From Heterocephalus glaber (taxonomy: Eukaryota; Chordata; Mammalia; Rodentia; Bathyergidae), in assembly GCF_000247695.1 (NCBI RefSeq), contig NW_004624782.1, forward strand, positions 11,747,665-11,811,664: DNA of 64,000 nt, written 5' to 3'. This document shows positions 1 through 11,299 of this stretch, in pieces. Position 1 is the first letter of the stretch. Every line of letters begins with the position of its first letter. Below the pieces are notes generated by a model. The model was not told where the DNA came from. It ran no database searches and saw nothing but the letters and a program-made list of their open reading frames with translations. The position numbers and the translations under genes were made by a program.

Positions 1-54
1 TTTTCACCATTCCTGTATCTCCTGCAGAGCAATATCTGTCACCCTGGACGGAAG

Positions 55-170
55 TCATTGTTAATTGTCTGTCTTCCACACTGGACCATGAGCTATGTTC
101 TGATGCTGTACATGGAATTGCTGTGCACATTAAATAATTCTCGACAACATTTGTTGAACAAATCCTCTGC
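55..170 (+). repeat. L2 LINE 3' end fragment
   Basis: The pattern attgtctgtcttccacactggacc ends in a motif resembling 'aaataattctc..acatttgttgaac', which is the usual closing stretch of L2 (gctcaataaatatttgttgaa). It is short and diverged. Together with the next L2 piece it explains most of a 193-codon open frame at 58-639, so that frame is not a gene. Confidence 0.4.
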
Positions 171-384
171 CTCCCTAGCTTGTCTCCACCAGTTCCATGG
201 CTTCTGTACTAGCTGTACCACGATGTCCCCAACCTGTGTCCTGGACTCAGGCGCCAGTATCAAATGCCTGCTCAGCATCGCCTTTCGGCTGCTCAGGAGC
301 AGCTCCCACTTTAACATGTGCAAAGCTGAATTCATTGTTTCTGTCTCCAGACTTGTTGGCCTTCTATCCCAGTTAACGGGCACC

Positions 385-1235
385 TCCACCATCCGAGTTT
401 TTCAGACCAAAACTCACAGAGTGGTCCTCGACGCCTCTCCCCGTCTCACTCCCAGCGTCCAGCCATCCACAAGCATTCTGTGCAAGTGCACCCGGGGCTG
501 GCACTCCCTGCCCGCTGGCTGTCACACTCTACTCTACGCCTGTGTCATCTCTCACTCTGAAGAACGCCGTGGCTCCCAACTCACACTCCTGTTTCTGCCC
601 TTCTCCTACAAAGATCACAACAGCACAGCTGCAGAATAATCCTACTGTATAACAGAAGTAAAATCAACTGCTCAAAATGCTCCAATGACGCCCAGCCTCA
701 AAATCCTGGCATTCTACTGTAGCTCAACATTTCCTATGTGATAAATCCCTGGCTGTCTCTCTCTGACCTCGTCTCCTATTGCTTTCCCATTCTTGTGCTG
801 TGCTAAAATTACACTGGCTTTCTTGCTGCCATTCAAACCCACCAGCCCCATCCACATTCAGGGCCTTTGCATATGCTCTTCCCCTTACCTATAACCCTTT
901 TTCTCAAATATCTACTTAGCTTCCCTCGCTTTTTTTTCCTTTGCCTAAATGCTACAAGAAAGTCTTCCCTAAGTGCTCTGTCTGAAATAACCCTCCAAAC
1001 CTTGTCCCTCGGCATTCCCCCTGCTCTGATGTATTTTTGTTTCGGGTCATTTATTACCATCTGCCATGACATCTATTCTTTGTTATCTATTTCCCTACAC
1101 AGCACACACTAAAGAGTAAACCCTTTGAGAATAAGGCCACTATCTCCTCAGTCTGCTGCAGCATTCCCAATGCTGAACACAATGGCTAGCTCACAGTAGG
1201 TGTTCAATAAGCATCGCCACCTCTCTGAACAGTAT
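385..1235 (+). repeat. L2 LINE, 3' half, sense orientation
   Basis: Successive landmarks of the L2 3' region appear in order: 'gtggtcctcgacgcctctc' near 420, 'ctgacctcgtctcctatt' near 763, 'cagggcctttgcatatgctc' near 860, a 'gaaagtcttccct' stretch near 959, and the end 'cacagtaggtgttcaataagc' near 1192-1214. It is an ancient copy with many substitutions. It has no intact coding frame. Confidence 0.75.
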
Positions 1236-2060
1236 CTACCGTCAGAGGGAAGGGGACATTTCTCAGAAGATAAATTGAATCTCCATAGTAGGGAGAAAGG
1301 AGTAGCCTTTCATGGCTTGTTCTAAATATTTTCAATGGCAATTTGAAGGCTGTTTGCTTCTCTGACATTTATCTTCATTTAGCATGGGAAGTGGCTAAGA
1401 GACACCGAGGGAAATCATCCCTTGTGAACATGGGGCTGTGGCAAAAGAGACCTCTTTTGTGAATCCATCACAGAGAGCATTCATGGCCCCTCAGCTCTGC
1501 AAAGTGTGTCCTGTCTGCTTTGACCTATTCAACCAGGAGGCCTCTGAGAGCATCATTCACTTGAAGAATAATTATCCACGTGTTATAAATGCTGCTCCCT
1601 TGTGCTGAGGAGCTGGTGTCAGGGAGGTCAGACTGGTGACAGTGAGAGAGCACATCTGAGCATTGTTCACTCCTGGGAGCGGTGGCCGGCTGGGGTCAGG
1701 CCGTGGGACACAGGCGTGTACAAGGGGCTGCCTCGTAACTGATGCGTGTGCTTCTCCGTCTGTGTCTGATCTCTGGGGGAAAGGCCACCCCCCTGCCCTG
1801 TGCCTCTCTGAAGAGCCGCAGTCTGGTCAGCACCTGGGAGTGCAAGCTCTGGAGAACAGCGAGTCACTGTCACAGAGTTTGGGACAGAGGCTGTTTGTCC
1901 CTCAGGGTTCACTCCACCCTTTCCTCCTTCTTTGCAGCTGAGGAGATAAAATTCTACGGTTTGTACTAATCTGCTGCCTTGGCTCCAGCCCCTCGTGGGT
2001 TTGGTTATAGGAGAGGTGAGCAGATCAGAGAGGATGGGGGAGCACTCTTCAGGATGTGCA
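1236..2060. other. Intergenic, no gene seen
   Basis: I see no repeat family I can name and no supported coding region. The part near 1260-1600 is non-repetitive and moderately AT-rich (for example 'aataattatccacgtg' near 1566) and could be ordinary unique DNA. A pyrimidine tract followed by 'gcag' near 1920-1937 resembles a splice acceptor but has no partner exon. Confidence 0.4.
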
Positions 2061-2065
2061 GGTGG

Positions 2066-2300
2066 GTCAGGCGGCGTGCCTTTGGTCTGTCTGCTCCCTC
2101 GCCCCTTCCTCTCTGACACCCCTACTCTGCATCCCAGCCATCATGGACTAAGTGGCTTGGCTTCACTGTACTCTTCTCCTGGGACCTTCCTTCCTACTTT
2201 GAAGCCAGCTGACCCTACAAGACTGAAAACCTCGAAGCAAAATTAAATGTCTCCTTTAACATGTAAGTGTCAGGTATTGTGTCCCAGCAACAAAAGGGCC
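2066..2300 (+). repeat. MaLR-type LTR, 3' part
   Basis: The end pattern of this LTR family is visible: 'ccagccatcatggactaa', 'agccagctgaccctac', then 'gtgtcaggtattgtgtcccagcaa' near 2267. The same ending recurs at 32.1 kb and 60.4 kb. The 5' half is not recognisable. Confidence 0.55.
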
Positions 2301-4049
2301 ATGAATCCAGTGGGGAAAAAGAAGGTCAGATTCTGTTTCCCTGATGGCCACAGGTTGCAGTAGATGCTCTTCTTCCCATAAAACCCATAGGTCCTCCTCA
2401 GTGACCTCCCTCCCTGCTGCTCCCTCTGGGTTCTGGGAAACTTTCCTTCCCCTTCCCTTTGAGGCCCTCATTCCTGCTAGTCCCAGGGATCCTCGCCCTC
2501 TCTTGTTCGTTGCTCTTACCCCACCCAGTTCCTTGTGCACGATCCCTTCAACAAACTGTTCTCAAATGTGCCTTGCCATCTGCCAGGTGTTTTCTGGCAT
2601 CGATCTGAATGATGCAGAGATGTACCCATGACATCCGGGAATACACTACACAAAAAAGCAGGGCCACACTCCTTAAGACACCACTTCTGTGAACATCTCC
2701 CCAGCCATTCAGTGTGCCTGGTCCTGTGCTCATCTGCTAGGATCCAACCACACATCCAACCAAGGCAGACCTTGACCTTGGAGAGATCCATGTACTGAAA
2801 GGAAAGGACTGAGGGACACAGAGGAGGAGGACCAGCTCTGAGGGAGGAACCGGGAAAGAATCCGTGGAAGAAAAGGACTCCTAGGTTGAGACTGAAGGAT
2901 GAATTGGAGTCGAGTATGAAACAAACAGAAGAGTAAAAGGAAAAGTGTTCACACAGAAGGAAGCTTCCCCTGGGTGAGGATGGGAGGTGAGTCTGTCTGG
3001 AAATCCTAAAGTCAGTCGAGCTGCAGGCTGACGTGACAAATGGCCATTCTAGACTTTGGATCCAAGTTATAGCCATCGTATTCAAACTAGTTGAGACTGA
3101 GACCAGGGGCTGTTCGGTTCATGCAACTGGGAAGTTTAGCATAGCACAGCCGGGTCCATAGCTTAGAGAGAAAATCACACGCTCCCCACTCACACACGTG
3201 CCCCGCCCCCTCATCTCTACCTTTCTGATGCCCTCTTTATGTTTGGATTTGACTGATTCTACCATTTCCTACCATTCATAAGTTTTCCTCATTTGGGAAA
3301 GGACAGAACCACCACATCCAACCCCCCAAAGGCAGTGTACCACACCTCCTCCTCCTCCTTCAAAAAATAAAAAACTTAAACATTCAATAAAATGCTATAC
3401 TTGGCCCATCTTGAGTCATGCATCCATTCCCAAACCAGCAAACCATCATGACAGAGGTAGGGGGTTATAATCAGCTGTGTGTGTGTGTCACAGCTGCCTG
3501 GGTGACAGAGACAGGATGTTCTGAGTGGCAACTTTCTCAAAGGAAAGTTGTGGAGCCGGAAGGACCACAGACGTGCATCACAGCCAGAGAGGATGTGGTG
3601 AGGTCAGCAGAGCTCCCCAGGAACCCTGTTCCTTGTGTCCGACTGACATTTGCCCCCCAATCCCCCATCTGAGTTAGCCTCCGGGGTGGTTACCTCCTCC
3701 TACCTGTCCTGCCCTCATCTGGGTCCCCATCCTGGACCTAACTACTTAAAGCAAGGAGGACCTTGGGCCATGGAGAAAACCAACCCTGTACAGGGCCACC
3801 AAGGTCTGGGGTCAGGGGAAGCAAGAGCACAGTGTTTCTAGGAAAGAGCTCTGGGTGGAGTATTTCAGACATGACCTGTGGGGTGGGGAAGGGCTCCAAG
3901 GCTTGGAAACACAGCCAGGGTAAGACGGGGCCTCCAAAGCATCAGCAGACCATGAAAGCAGAAGCCCGGGCATTAGAATGGGTGAGTTCAAGAGAGGAGA
4001 AACAGATGACAGAGGAGGCAAACTCCAAAGGACCGTGACTGGCTGGATA
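2301..4049. other. Intergenic, no gene seen
   Basis: Contains a 189-codon minus-strand open frame (3085-2516) with no recognisable domain, which I treat as chance. There is a short TG run near 3478-3488 and an A-rich stretch near 3361-3385. No named repeat was identified with confidence. Confidence 0.4.
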
Positions 4050-4235
4050 TGTCAGGTCCTGGAAACTATGGGAGTCTTCAGGGTGCTTGTTCTGGAGTAA
4101 GTCACTTTCTCTCTCTGAGCCTGCTCCCTCTACTGTAATATCAGCTTTGCAGGAAAGTTGAGAGAAATATAGGAGGTGATAATGGAGACCTAGCACAGTG
4201 ACTGGCTCATAGCAGTTGTTCTACTAATGCTATGG
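4050..4235 (+). repeat. MIR SINE
   Basis: The MIR core order is present: 'gagtaagtcactttctctctctgagcc' near 4096, a degraded 'tctactgtaata', then 'gcacagtgactggctcatagcag' near 4193. This is an old tRNA-derived SINE shared by all mammals. Confidence 0.6.
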
Positions 4236-4560
4236 TGTTGGTTAAGGTCAAGCAAGATGCTGTAACAGATAGGTCACAGAATCTCAGTGACTTAGCAAAA
4301 AAAAGTTTGTTTCTCACTCAGTGTACTTACTCTGGCTGTCCTAGTCAGGCAGATTTTCATAGGGTCATTTTGGGATCCCAGATCCCTGGAGTGTGCTCTC
4401 CTTTAGAATCTTCTCCACATTGTGAGGGATAGAGAAAAACAGAGAAGGTGCCCAGTTGGACCCAAATATGAGGCGCATCACTTCTGCTCACACGTCATTG
4501 GTTAAGACTGGCCACATGACCTCTTTAGGTACAAGGGAGCCTAGGAATTCAAGCCTGTGG
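4236..4560. repeat. Ancient LTR- or DNA-type interspersed repeat
   Basis: 'gatgctgtaacagataggtcacagaatctcagtgacttag' followed by a 'tttctcactcag' stretch and, further on, 'cgcatcacttctgctcac' and 'actggccacatgacc' recall a widespread mammalian LTR family, but I cannot name the subfamily. A similar left end occurs at 15.4 kb. Confidence 0.4.
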
Positions 4561-5114
4561 ATGGGCAGCCTCTTTTCAACAACAATTATACCCTGTAGAA
4601 GAAAGGAGTGAAATCCTCTGGTGGTCTACTGTCTGCCTTGGTCATAATTGTTATGATTTTTTCTATCTTCTCTCCCATACCAGCAATGGCTCAGGTGTGA
4701 GCATGGGAAATGGGCTTGAATGTAGATCACAGGTAGGGCCTGGGGACAGTTAAAAGTCTTGGAGTGGAGTGACAAGGAGAAGATCCATGCTCCTGCCACA
4801 GGGACACATTGATGATGACAGAAAGGCAATTGCCAAGAATATGACCCCACTGACAAGCTCAGCCAGTTCCCACCAGGAAGCCATAGCAGATGCCACATGT
4901 TTGCAGTTTTCCCAGCGATGCATCCTGAGCTGAAAAACAACTGGTATAAACCAGGCCTGGGTGTGGGTCATAGTGTGGTTAGAAATGAAGTCAATTTGTC
5001 AATCACTTTCTGATTCTGGAAGAAATTGGGCACAGTTATATCTGTACATGGCTCACTCAGATGCTCTTAACGATCCTGGAAAAGGGTCCCGTGCTTCCTG
5101 CTGATGTGGGCTGA

Positions 5115-5233
5115 TCTTTTCCAAGCAGGCCACCTCACTTCAGAGTCTGAGAGCTGAGCAGAAAGGAACTCAAATCCCAGCTCCAACATTCGATGAGCTG
5201 TATGAACTTAAGTGAGTCATTTCACCTCTTGGA
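5115..5233 (+). repeat. MIR SINE fragment
   Basis: 'aactcaaatcccagctccaacattcgatgagctgtatgaac' then 'agtgagtcatttcacctcttggag' matches the central MIR block (tcccagctctgccacttactagctgtgtgacc..). It abuts the MaLR LTR that begins at about 5236. Confidence 0.6.
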
Positions 5234-5235
5234 GG

Positions 5236-5597
5236 GTATAGTAGTCAACTCTTCCTTGCTGTGACCAAACACCTGACATACATAATTTGAAGGAGACAAG
5301 GTATTATAGTTTCAGAGGTTTCAGTCCATGCAGAAGGCCGGGGCAGAGGTAAGCTCCTCACCTCATGGAGCCACAGAGAGAGCAGGAAGAGCCAGAGAAG
5401 AAAGTCACCCTTCAAAGTTATACTCCCAGTGACCCACCTCCTCCAACTGGCCCCACCTCCTAACAAGACATTCAGCTGTGAGCTCTTCAGTAGCTTAGTC
5501 CATTAATGTGCTTAGTCACGATCCAGTCACCTTCCAAAAGACCCACCTCTAAACACATGAGACTTTGGGGAACATTTCTGATGCAAACCATAACACA
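5236..5597 (-). repeat. MaLR-type LTR, near complete
   Basis: Read on the minus strand it starts 'tgttatggtttgcatcagaaatg', continues 'ccccaaagtctcatgtgttt', 'aggtgggtcttttggaaggtgactggatc', 'taggaggtggggcc', and ends with 'catggactgaaacctctgaaac' and a 'caggtgtttggtcacagcaa' tail. It is a solo LTR without retroviral genes. Confidence 0.75.
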
Positions 5598-5769
5598 GTG
5601 CTTGTTTCTCCTGGGAAATGGGAGCAAAGGTAACCACTCCTCACAACTGTTGGAGGGAGCAAGACTTAGCTCAGTGCCCAGCACCCGAAAGGAGATCCAT
5701 TAATAGCATCTGTAATCAAAGCCATCATAATCACAGATTTATACCCCAAGACCGCCTCACTGCTCTGGT

Positions 5770-5970
5770 TAAGGATACTGGCCTGGCTGAGAGCTCAGCT
5801 CCAATACTGAATACCTGTGCAACCCTAAGCATTGACTCCAACTCCCTGGTTTCAGTTTCCCCGTCTGTGCAATGATGGAGATAACAGGACGTGGGCTAGA
5901 GGTTCATTGTGAAAGTAACGCATACAAATCACTGTGCCAATAAGCTCTGAGTAGGTGCTGGGGTTTGCTG
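5770..5970 (+). repeat. MIR SINE
   Basis: 'gagctcagctccaatactgaatacctgtgcaa', then 'tttcagtttccccgtctgtgcaatgatggagata' near 5850, then 'gtgccaataagctctgagtaggtgctggg' near 5934 follow the MIR consensus order through to its 3' end. Confidence 0.65.
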
Positions 5971-6117
5971 TTATTTGTCTTTTTTAGAGGAGTAATGAGG
6001 CTTTATTCCTGCACCCACGGTCTCCCCTCCTACCAGTCATAATTCGGAGTCTTGCTTTCTTGCTGAAGCTGCTGACCGAAAGACCCTGGAAGTGGGACTG
6101 GGAAGAAATATTTATTT

Positions 6118-6300
6118 AAACCAGTGATTCTTGACCTGGGTTGCACATTAGAATCACCCAGGGAGCTTCAAAAGTCCTTACCTGTAGGCCACAGCCCACA
6201 CAAATAAAATCAGAATCCCCAGCACGGGCCCACACCCTGTGGTTAAGTCCCCAGTGTCTGCCTTGCAGCTGAGGCTGAGGGCTGCTTGCTGAGCATTGTC
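6118..6300. repeat. hAT-Charlie MITE (MER5-like)
   Basis: 'ccagtgattcttgacctgggttgcacattagaatcaccc' then 'agggagcttcaaaagtcc' is the usual left end of the small hAT-Charlie elements, followed by 'aaaatcagaatccccagcac'. A related copy is at 49.4 kb. The right terminal repeat is not clear. Confidence 0.6.
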
Positions 6301-7118
6301 TTGCGTTAATGTGTGGGTACAACTCATCCGACCCCTTAGAGAGCAACGTGAATTTCTATCCATTTAACTGAAGAAGAAACTGAGGCACAGAGGACATAAA
6401 CAGCGGCCTGAGTTAACATCATTCCCACTCCAGAGACCAGGCTATGGAAGCTCGCCTGAACTCTCCCTGCAGACCATGGAGGGAGCCACACCACTGGGTC
6501 TGTGCATGAGCCACGTGGCCCCATCTCCAAGGGGGGCCAAGGGCTTCCCTTTGGTGGCAGTGGCTTCCATGGAGAGACATGGGAATTCCAGAGCATCCCT
6601 AAGGGATCGCATATGCAGCCTGGGAAGGAAACAGCAAGAGAAAAAGGGCTTCCCAACCCACTTCTGTACAGGAAGGCCCTGTCCACATCCCTCCACTTCT
6701 GAGCCTCTATTTTGCAGTGTGACAAGTGACGAGCTAAATTCAAATGGAACTCTGCATCGGGGAACATTTGGGGAACAGAACAAAGAGCTTGAATGGGGGA
6801 AAAGGTGAACTCTAAATGAAGGCTGTGATTTGGTTGATAGCATGGTACCAAAGTTAACTGCTTCATTTTGACAGATGTGCCACGGCCAGATGACATACTA
6901 ACTTTGGGAGAAGCTGAGGGAAGGCCATTAAGGAACTCTGCAACTCTCCGCTTCACATCCCTCCTGGGACAGTTTACTTTTTTAAAAACTGGAAAGGCTG
7001 ACATTCCAGGGCTACTCCTTGGCACAACATCCGGGAAGTTACACAAAGCGGCAGCCCTGTGCCCCAGCAGATATCAGCTCCTTCTAGTGGTAGAGTGTTC
7101 CCCTTACTACAGCACACC
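6301..7118. other. Intergenic, no gene seen
   Basis: This holds the longest open frame of the window, 236 codons on the minus strand (7046-6336). Its last residues translate a MIR stretch ('gaagaagaaactgaggcacag' near 6370), it has no recognisable domain, and the opposite strand is also open. I treat it as chance. Confidence 0.5.
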
Positions 7119-7195
7119 AGGGAGAGAGAGGGAGAGGGAGAGAGGGAGAGACGGGGAGAGAGAGAGAGAGACAGAGAAAGAGAGAGAGAGAATAT
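7119..7195 (+). repeat. GA-rich microsatellite
   Basis: An almost pure run of GAGA, GGGA and GAAA units with one 'acgggg' interruption. It is all purine on this strand apart from a few C bases. Confidence 0.95.
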
Positions 7196-7435
7196 GAGTT
7201 GCGGGGTCTAAGTTTCTGGGCAGGGATGAGGATGCCCAGAGCCTCCTTCTGGAGGACGTGGCTGGCACATCCAGCATTACCAGCAGAGCAGTGCCTGAAG
7301 CTGCTCCCAGACAGCTTCTGGGAGATGCGCTGGGGCTGGGTTACAGGGTGGGGAGGGAGGTGGTTCAGGACAGGCCCTTTCTGGGCCGGGTGGAGGCTCC
7401 CCACCAACTCCTACACTATACCCCTAAGCACCCCA

Positions 7436-7750
7436 GGACCTGAGAATGTAACTGCATTGGAGGAAGGGCCTTTAGGGAGGCGGCAGAGGTCAAATGATGT
7501 CCTATGGGTGCGCCCTAACCCACGGGCCTGTGTTTGGAGATAAGGTCTTCAGAGAAGTTGTTCAGTTACCGAGGTTCAAGTCGGGGACCGAAGCCAACCT
7601 GACCAGTGCTCTCGTAAGAAGAGGAGACCAGGACATGGGAGAGGCAGCAGGGACGGACAGAGAGAAGACGCGGGTGGACACAGACCCAGAGAGGCAGAAG
7701 GACGACTCCCAGGAGAAGCCACCCTGACGGTGCCTTGGGCTGGGGCTCCG
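7436..7750 (+). repeat. MLT1-type LTR
   Basis: The MLT1 order is clear: 'cctgagaatgtaactgcattggag', 'gggcctttagggagg', 'aggtcaaatgatgtcc', 'gggtgcgccctaaccca', 'gataaggtcttcagagaagt', then 'ctctcgtaagaagaggagaccagg' and 'cagacccagagaggcagaagg'. It is an ERVL-MaLR solo LTR with no coding part. Confidence 0.75.
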
Positions 7751-7857
7751 CCTCCGGAACCGTGAGGACACACACTGCCCTTGTCAAAGCCACCTGGGCA
7801 GTGGCACTTTCTCCTGGCAGCTGGGGTGGATTGGGACAACCGCCCCCTGGGAACGCT

Positions 7858-7985
7858 CTGCCTGTGGGGGCTCCTGGAGGCCAGGGAAGAAGAAAGGGGG
7901 AGGCAGAGAGGGAGGAGGAGCCCTGACATAAGAAGAGGAAGAGGAAGAGGAAGCAGGAAGAGAAGAGGAGGAAAGGAAGGGGCAA
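7858..7985 (+). repeat. GA-rich low-complexity tract
   Basis: Purine-rich sequence with tandem 'agaggaagagga' units near 7930-7955 flanked by looser GGA/GAA units. It gives spurious long open frames on both strands (arginine/glutamate on one, serine/leucine on the other). Confidence 0.85.
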
Positions 7986-7989
7986 CCGG

Positions 7990-8889
7990 AGCCTGAGCGC
8001 ACCCGGGACGGGCTCTGCAGGTTGACAAGAGATGGAAAACTTTCGTGTCAGTAGCAGCTGCCCCGGGGGTCCTCAGCCAGCCTGGCCCTGCCTCAGACCC
8101 CATGGGCCCCCGTCCCAGGAGGCCACCGGCCCTTTCCAGCCTCCCCAGGCAGGGCGTGTACACTCCCCAATCACCTCTGGGGTCCCCCGGATGCCCGGTG
8201 TGACCTGGGCCGCCTGGCTCCCCAGCCCTCTGATCCGTAAAAGCCTGGGCTTGAGTTTTCAGAAAGCTCTCAAAAGTGATGGTGTTAGCAGAGCAGCGAA
8301 AGGGTCCAGTCCAGGAGGCCTTCTGTCCTGTTAATGCCAGTCCTGGTGGCTGCTGCAGGTGTGGCTGCTGGGGAACGGATGCAGTGGCATCTCACTGGCT
8401 CCATGTGGCTGCTGGGCAAGGGTCACCCTGCTTCTTCCAGGTGGAGCTGGGAGAGGAGCAGCCCCAGGGCCGGTGCCAGGACCCCAATGACTGCACCTAC
8501 TGAGCCCCCTCCGTGCCTCTGAAGTCAGGGACTTGTATTTCTAGCAAGGTTCCCAGCGGTTCTGATAATGAGAAGGGTTTTAGCCCTGAGAGCCGTAGAA
8601 CAGGACCTGGGCCCCCAGGAGGATGGGTCTCAAGGTGTCATCCCATGGGAGGTCAGAGGGGAACAAAGCCAGAATCGGGAACACGGAGCAGAAAAGCTGA
8701 CACTGCTGGAGATGGGGAGAATGCAACCCCGACCGTGTCCTGGGGGTGCACCCAGAATGCCCACAGCCCTGGGCTTGGGCTTCAAGGACGCGTGACAAGT
8801 GCCAGCCCTGCTTCCTGCAACACTCGCACACACCCACGCTAAGCACAGGGCTACACCTGCTATTCTGCAGCCACGCACCTCTGGTTTTG
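7990..8889. other. GC-rich intergenic DNA, no gene seen
   Basis: GC-rich sequence with overlapping open frames up to about 195 codons on both strands, none with recognisable domains. No repeat was named with confidence. Confidence 0.45.
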
Positions 8890-9010
8890 GTCCTGCATCC
8901 AAAGCCCATTTTGCAGGTAAGGAAAATTGAGTGCACGGGACACAGAGTAATTTCTTTATGGCACCAAGATGGAGACTCAAGCCCACCTGATTCCCAAATC
9001 TAAGCTGCTC
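8890..9010 (-). repeat. MIR SINE fragment
   Basis: 'ccattttgcaggtaaggaaaattgagtgcacgggacacagagtaa' is the reverse of the MIR 'cctcattt..taaaatgggg' block, followed by 'actcaagcccacctgattccc'. Confidence 0.5.
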
Positions 9011-9416
9011 CCGAAAAACACTAAATTCTTTCCGTGGGGCAAGTCTGAGCCGGGGTCTTGGGCCTGGGCAGCTAAGCAGGGCTGGGCCAGGCAGTGACCG
9101 TCCTGTTCCTCCAGGCTGGCTGCCTAAAGCTTGGATACCAGGATGCAGGGCGGGGGTAGGAAATGGCAGGTGGCCACTTGTGGGGTGCTGGCCCCTGGCA
9201 ACAGGCGAAGCGACAAGCACCAAGACACCGTGACAGTGTCAACAGTAATTGCTTCCACCACACTGCGTTCTGAGCTGCAACATGACTAAGAGGGCTGCAG
9301 GGGGCATGACAAGTCGGGAAATTGTGTAAGATTGAGAAGCCCCGCGGAGGGAGCAGCAGTGTTCTGTGGTAATTACCTCCCCTCTGGCCAGAGCAGGGGC
9401 TGGGCCGGCGGAGAGC

Positions 9417-9490
9417 AGTGGCCCCTCCCCCCCCTTTCTCCGCCTCCTCCTTCATCTTCTTCTCCCCTCCCCCGCACCCCGTCACCCCCA
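9417..9490 (+). repeat. Pyrimidine-rich tract
   Basis: Nearly uninterrupted C/T sequence including a run of eight or more C bases near 9426 and 'ttcatcttcttctcccctcc'. It lies about 40 bp upstream of an AT-rich unique block. Confidence 0.8.
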
Positions 9491-9524
9491 GAAGGCTGGA
9501 CAGCCCTGGCCCCTGCTGCCTTTT

Positions 9525-9700
9525 GAGGAGGCTCTTGACATATTTAAAACTAAAAGAATACCCAAACGATCGCCAGAGTCCCAGTGCTTCTCAAATGAAC
9601 GCATTAACATTTTAACACCTTTAGGGAGGGCAAAGCAATATAATTATGCTTTTCATAAGATAATTATGGGAGTTCTGAAATATTATTAATTTTGTGTTCC
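9525..9700. promoter_or_regulatory. Candidate conserved non-coding element
   Basis: A non-repetitive AT-rich block inside GC-rich DNA. It carries TAATTA cores at 9641-9646 and 9661-9666 and 'tattaat' near 9681, a pattern common in homeodomain-bound enhancers. It matches no repeat I recognise. The call rests only on composition and motifs; conservation was not tested. Confidence 0.35.
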
Positions 9701-10540
9701 CTGTGGGCAGTAGGATCCAGAAATGGGACATAAATTTAAAGTTTTGGGAAAATGACTTCTTTCAAACCTGTTAGTGGATCTCTGAATATAGCAGTATGTG
9801 ACTCTGATGTGGGCTTGATGTCAGAAGTTTAAATTGTATTTCTTCAACAAAAATATGCAGGCTGTGGGTATGTTACACACATGCATACCAGCACTTAGTA
9901 TGAACAGGTCGGGACATAAATAGCAGTGCTAAAATCGCAAAGCAACCTTAGGAGAAAGTGCTGTCGCCCCACCCCACTTCCAGATGAGGAGCTCGAGGAG
10001 GAAAGGGCTGGGCATCCTTGCGCCCCTGGGGCAGTGAGGCAGGGACACATGGGCCTCCTGATCCGCCCTGCTCCTGTGTCACTGCACAGGTCAAGAAGGG
10101 GCCCAAGGGACCGGCACCGTGGCGGGGCTTCTGCGGCAGCAGCAGCAGCAAACATGGGATCCTCCCCTCCCCTCCCAGGCTGAGCGCTGCCAGCCAGAGC
10201 CCGGAGGACCCCACCCCACGCTCCCCGGAGAAAAGCTTTCAGGTGATGCTGCTTCCGAGGGGCCTGCCAGGCAGAGCCAAGGACACGGTCCTGTCACCCC
10301 CACGATGGCCATGGATGGCGCCCCAGTGGATGATCGATCGGGCTGGGACGGCCCCAACTCAGCCCCCACAGGGCCTCTGCATGCCCCAAGCAGCCCCATG
10401 TCCTCCCCTGTGGCCCCTGAGCCCCAGGTCATGCCTATCGAAGCGCCTTGTTTTATTTTCTTCACGACACACTGAAATCTAACATTTGCCCGTGTATTTA
10501 GTTACCTCTTTGCTTATTTATTTCCTGTCTCTGTTCATCA
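9701..10540. other. Intergenic, no gene seen
   Basis: 9701-9900 is AT-rich unique or very old repeat DNA. 10000-10480 is GC-rich with a short CAG run near 10133-10150 and overlapping open frames of up to 154 codons without recognisable domains. Confidence 0.4.
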
Positions 10541-10549
10541 GAAATTAGG

Positions 10550-10655
10550 CTAAGAAAGAAAGAAAAGAAAGAAAGAAAGAGAGGATGGGATGGAGAGAGG
10601 AAAGAAGAAGAAAAGGAGGAAGGAAGGGAGGAGGGAGGAAGGAGAGAAGAACACT
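10550..10655 (+). repeat. GAAA/GGAA microsatellite
   Basis: Tandem 'gaaa' units (10553-10580) pass through 'gatgggatggag' into 'ggaagg' and 'gaggga' units. The strand is almost wholly purine. Confidence 0.92.
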
Positions 10656-11299
10656 CCCTTCCTTGCCTCTAGTGGCTGGAACATAGTAGGTGCCCAAATA
10701 TTTGCTGACCGAATGCTGATTCTGGAAGAGAGCAGAGGTGGTTGCTCTGTAAGTTCCCATTCCAGAAGTAAACTTTCCACCAAGCTTAAAGTCACTATGC
10801 TGGCATGACTGGTATTAGGACTAAGGTGGAACCCTTAGCACAACCAGCATGGGAAGGAGAGGCCCTACTGGACCCAGGGTGGAAATACCAGTGGTAAGAC
10901 CACAAGAAAGTGGTAAGATGGAATAAATGCTTCAGTCGGTTCCTCTGCCACCAAATCTCAGCCAAGCCCTGATTCCCGGCCCCGGCCCGGCTGCTTGGCA
11001 TTTCTCACACAGACCCACGCCAGGCTGCTGCTGGAGGAGGCAGAGCAGAGGGAGACGGGCTGGGGAGTGGGAGTGGCTTCTGTCCTCTGACATCTGCGGT
11101 CTGCCCAGCTCTCTCTCGGGCTTAGAGCTCAGTGCCTTCAGCCTCGGGTTTTCGTCCCCACATCGATTATAACCCCTATGTAGAGATGAGGAGGTGAGCC
11201 TGGAGCAACCTCGGCGAGTCAGGGACCCTGGAGGAGGTGCCGGCTGCCTCGCCCTGCCCTGCAGAGGGAGAAGGAGCTAGTCCCCCTCATGCACGGGGG

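Noticed and set aside
58..639. 193-codon plus-strand open frame
   Set aside because: It runs through two L2 LINE fragments in sense orientation, has no promoter or domain, and L2 3' DNA is stop-poor in this frame.
1920..1940. Splice acceptor-like polypyrimidine tract followed by gcag
   Set aside because: No coding exon follows and no donor pairs with it. Such strings are common by chance.
2516..3085. 189-codon minus-strand frame
   Set aside because: No domain, no splice or promoter context, and the composition changes along it.
6336..7046. 236-codon minus-strand open frame, the longest in the window
   Set aside because: Its end translates a MIR core, it has no recognisable domain, and the opposite strand is open as well. 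Chance or repeat-derived.
7576..8163. 195-codon minus-strand frame rich in leucine, proline and serine
   Set aside because: It is the complement of a GA-rich tract and GC-rich flank. Low complexity, no start context.
8630..9223. 197-codon minus-strand frame
   Set aside because: GC-rich sequence with several overlapping frames on both strands, and its middle covers a MIR fragment.
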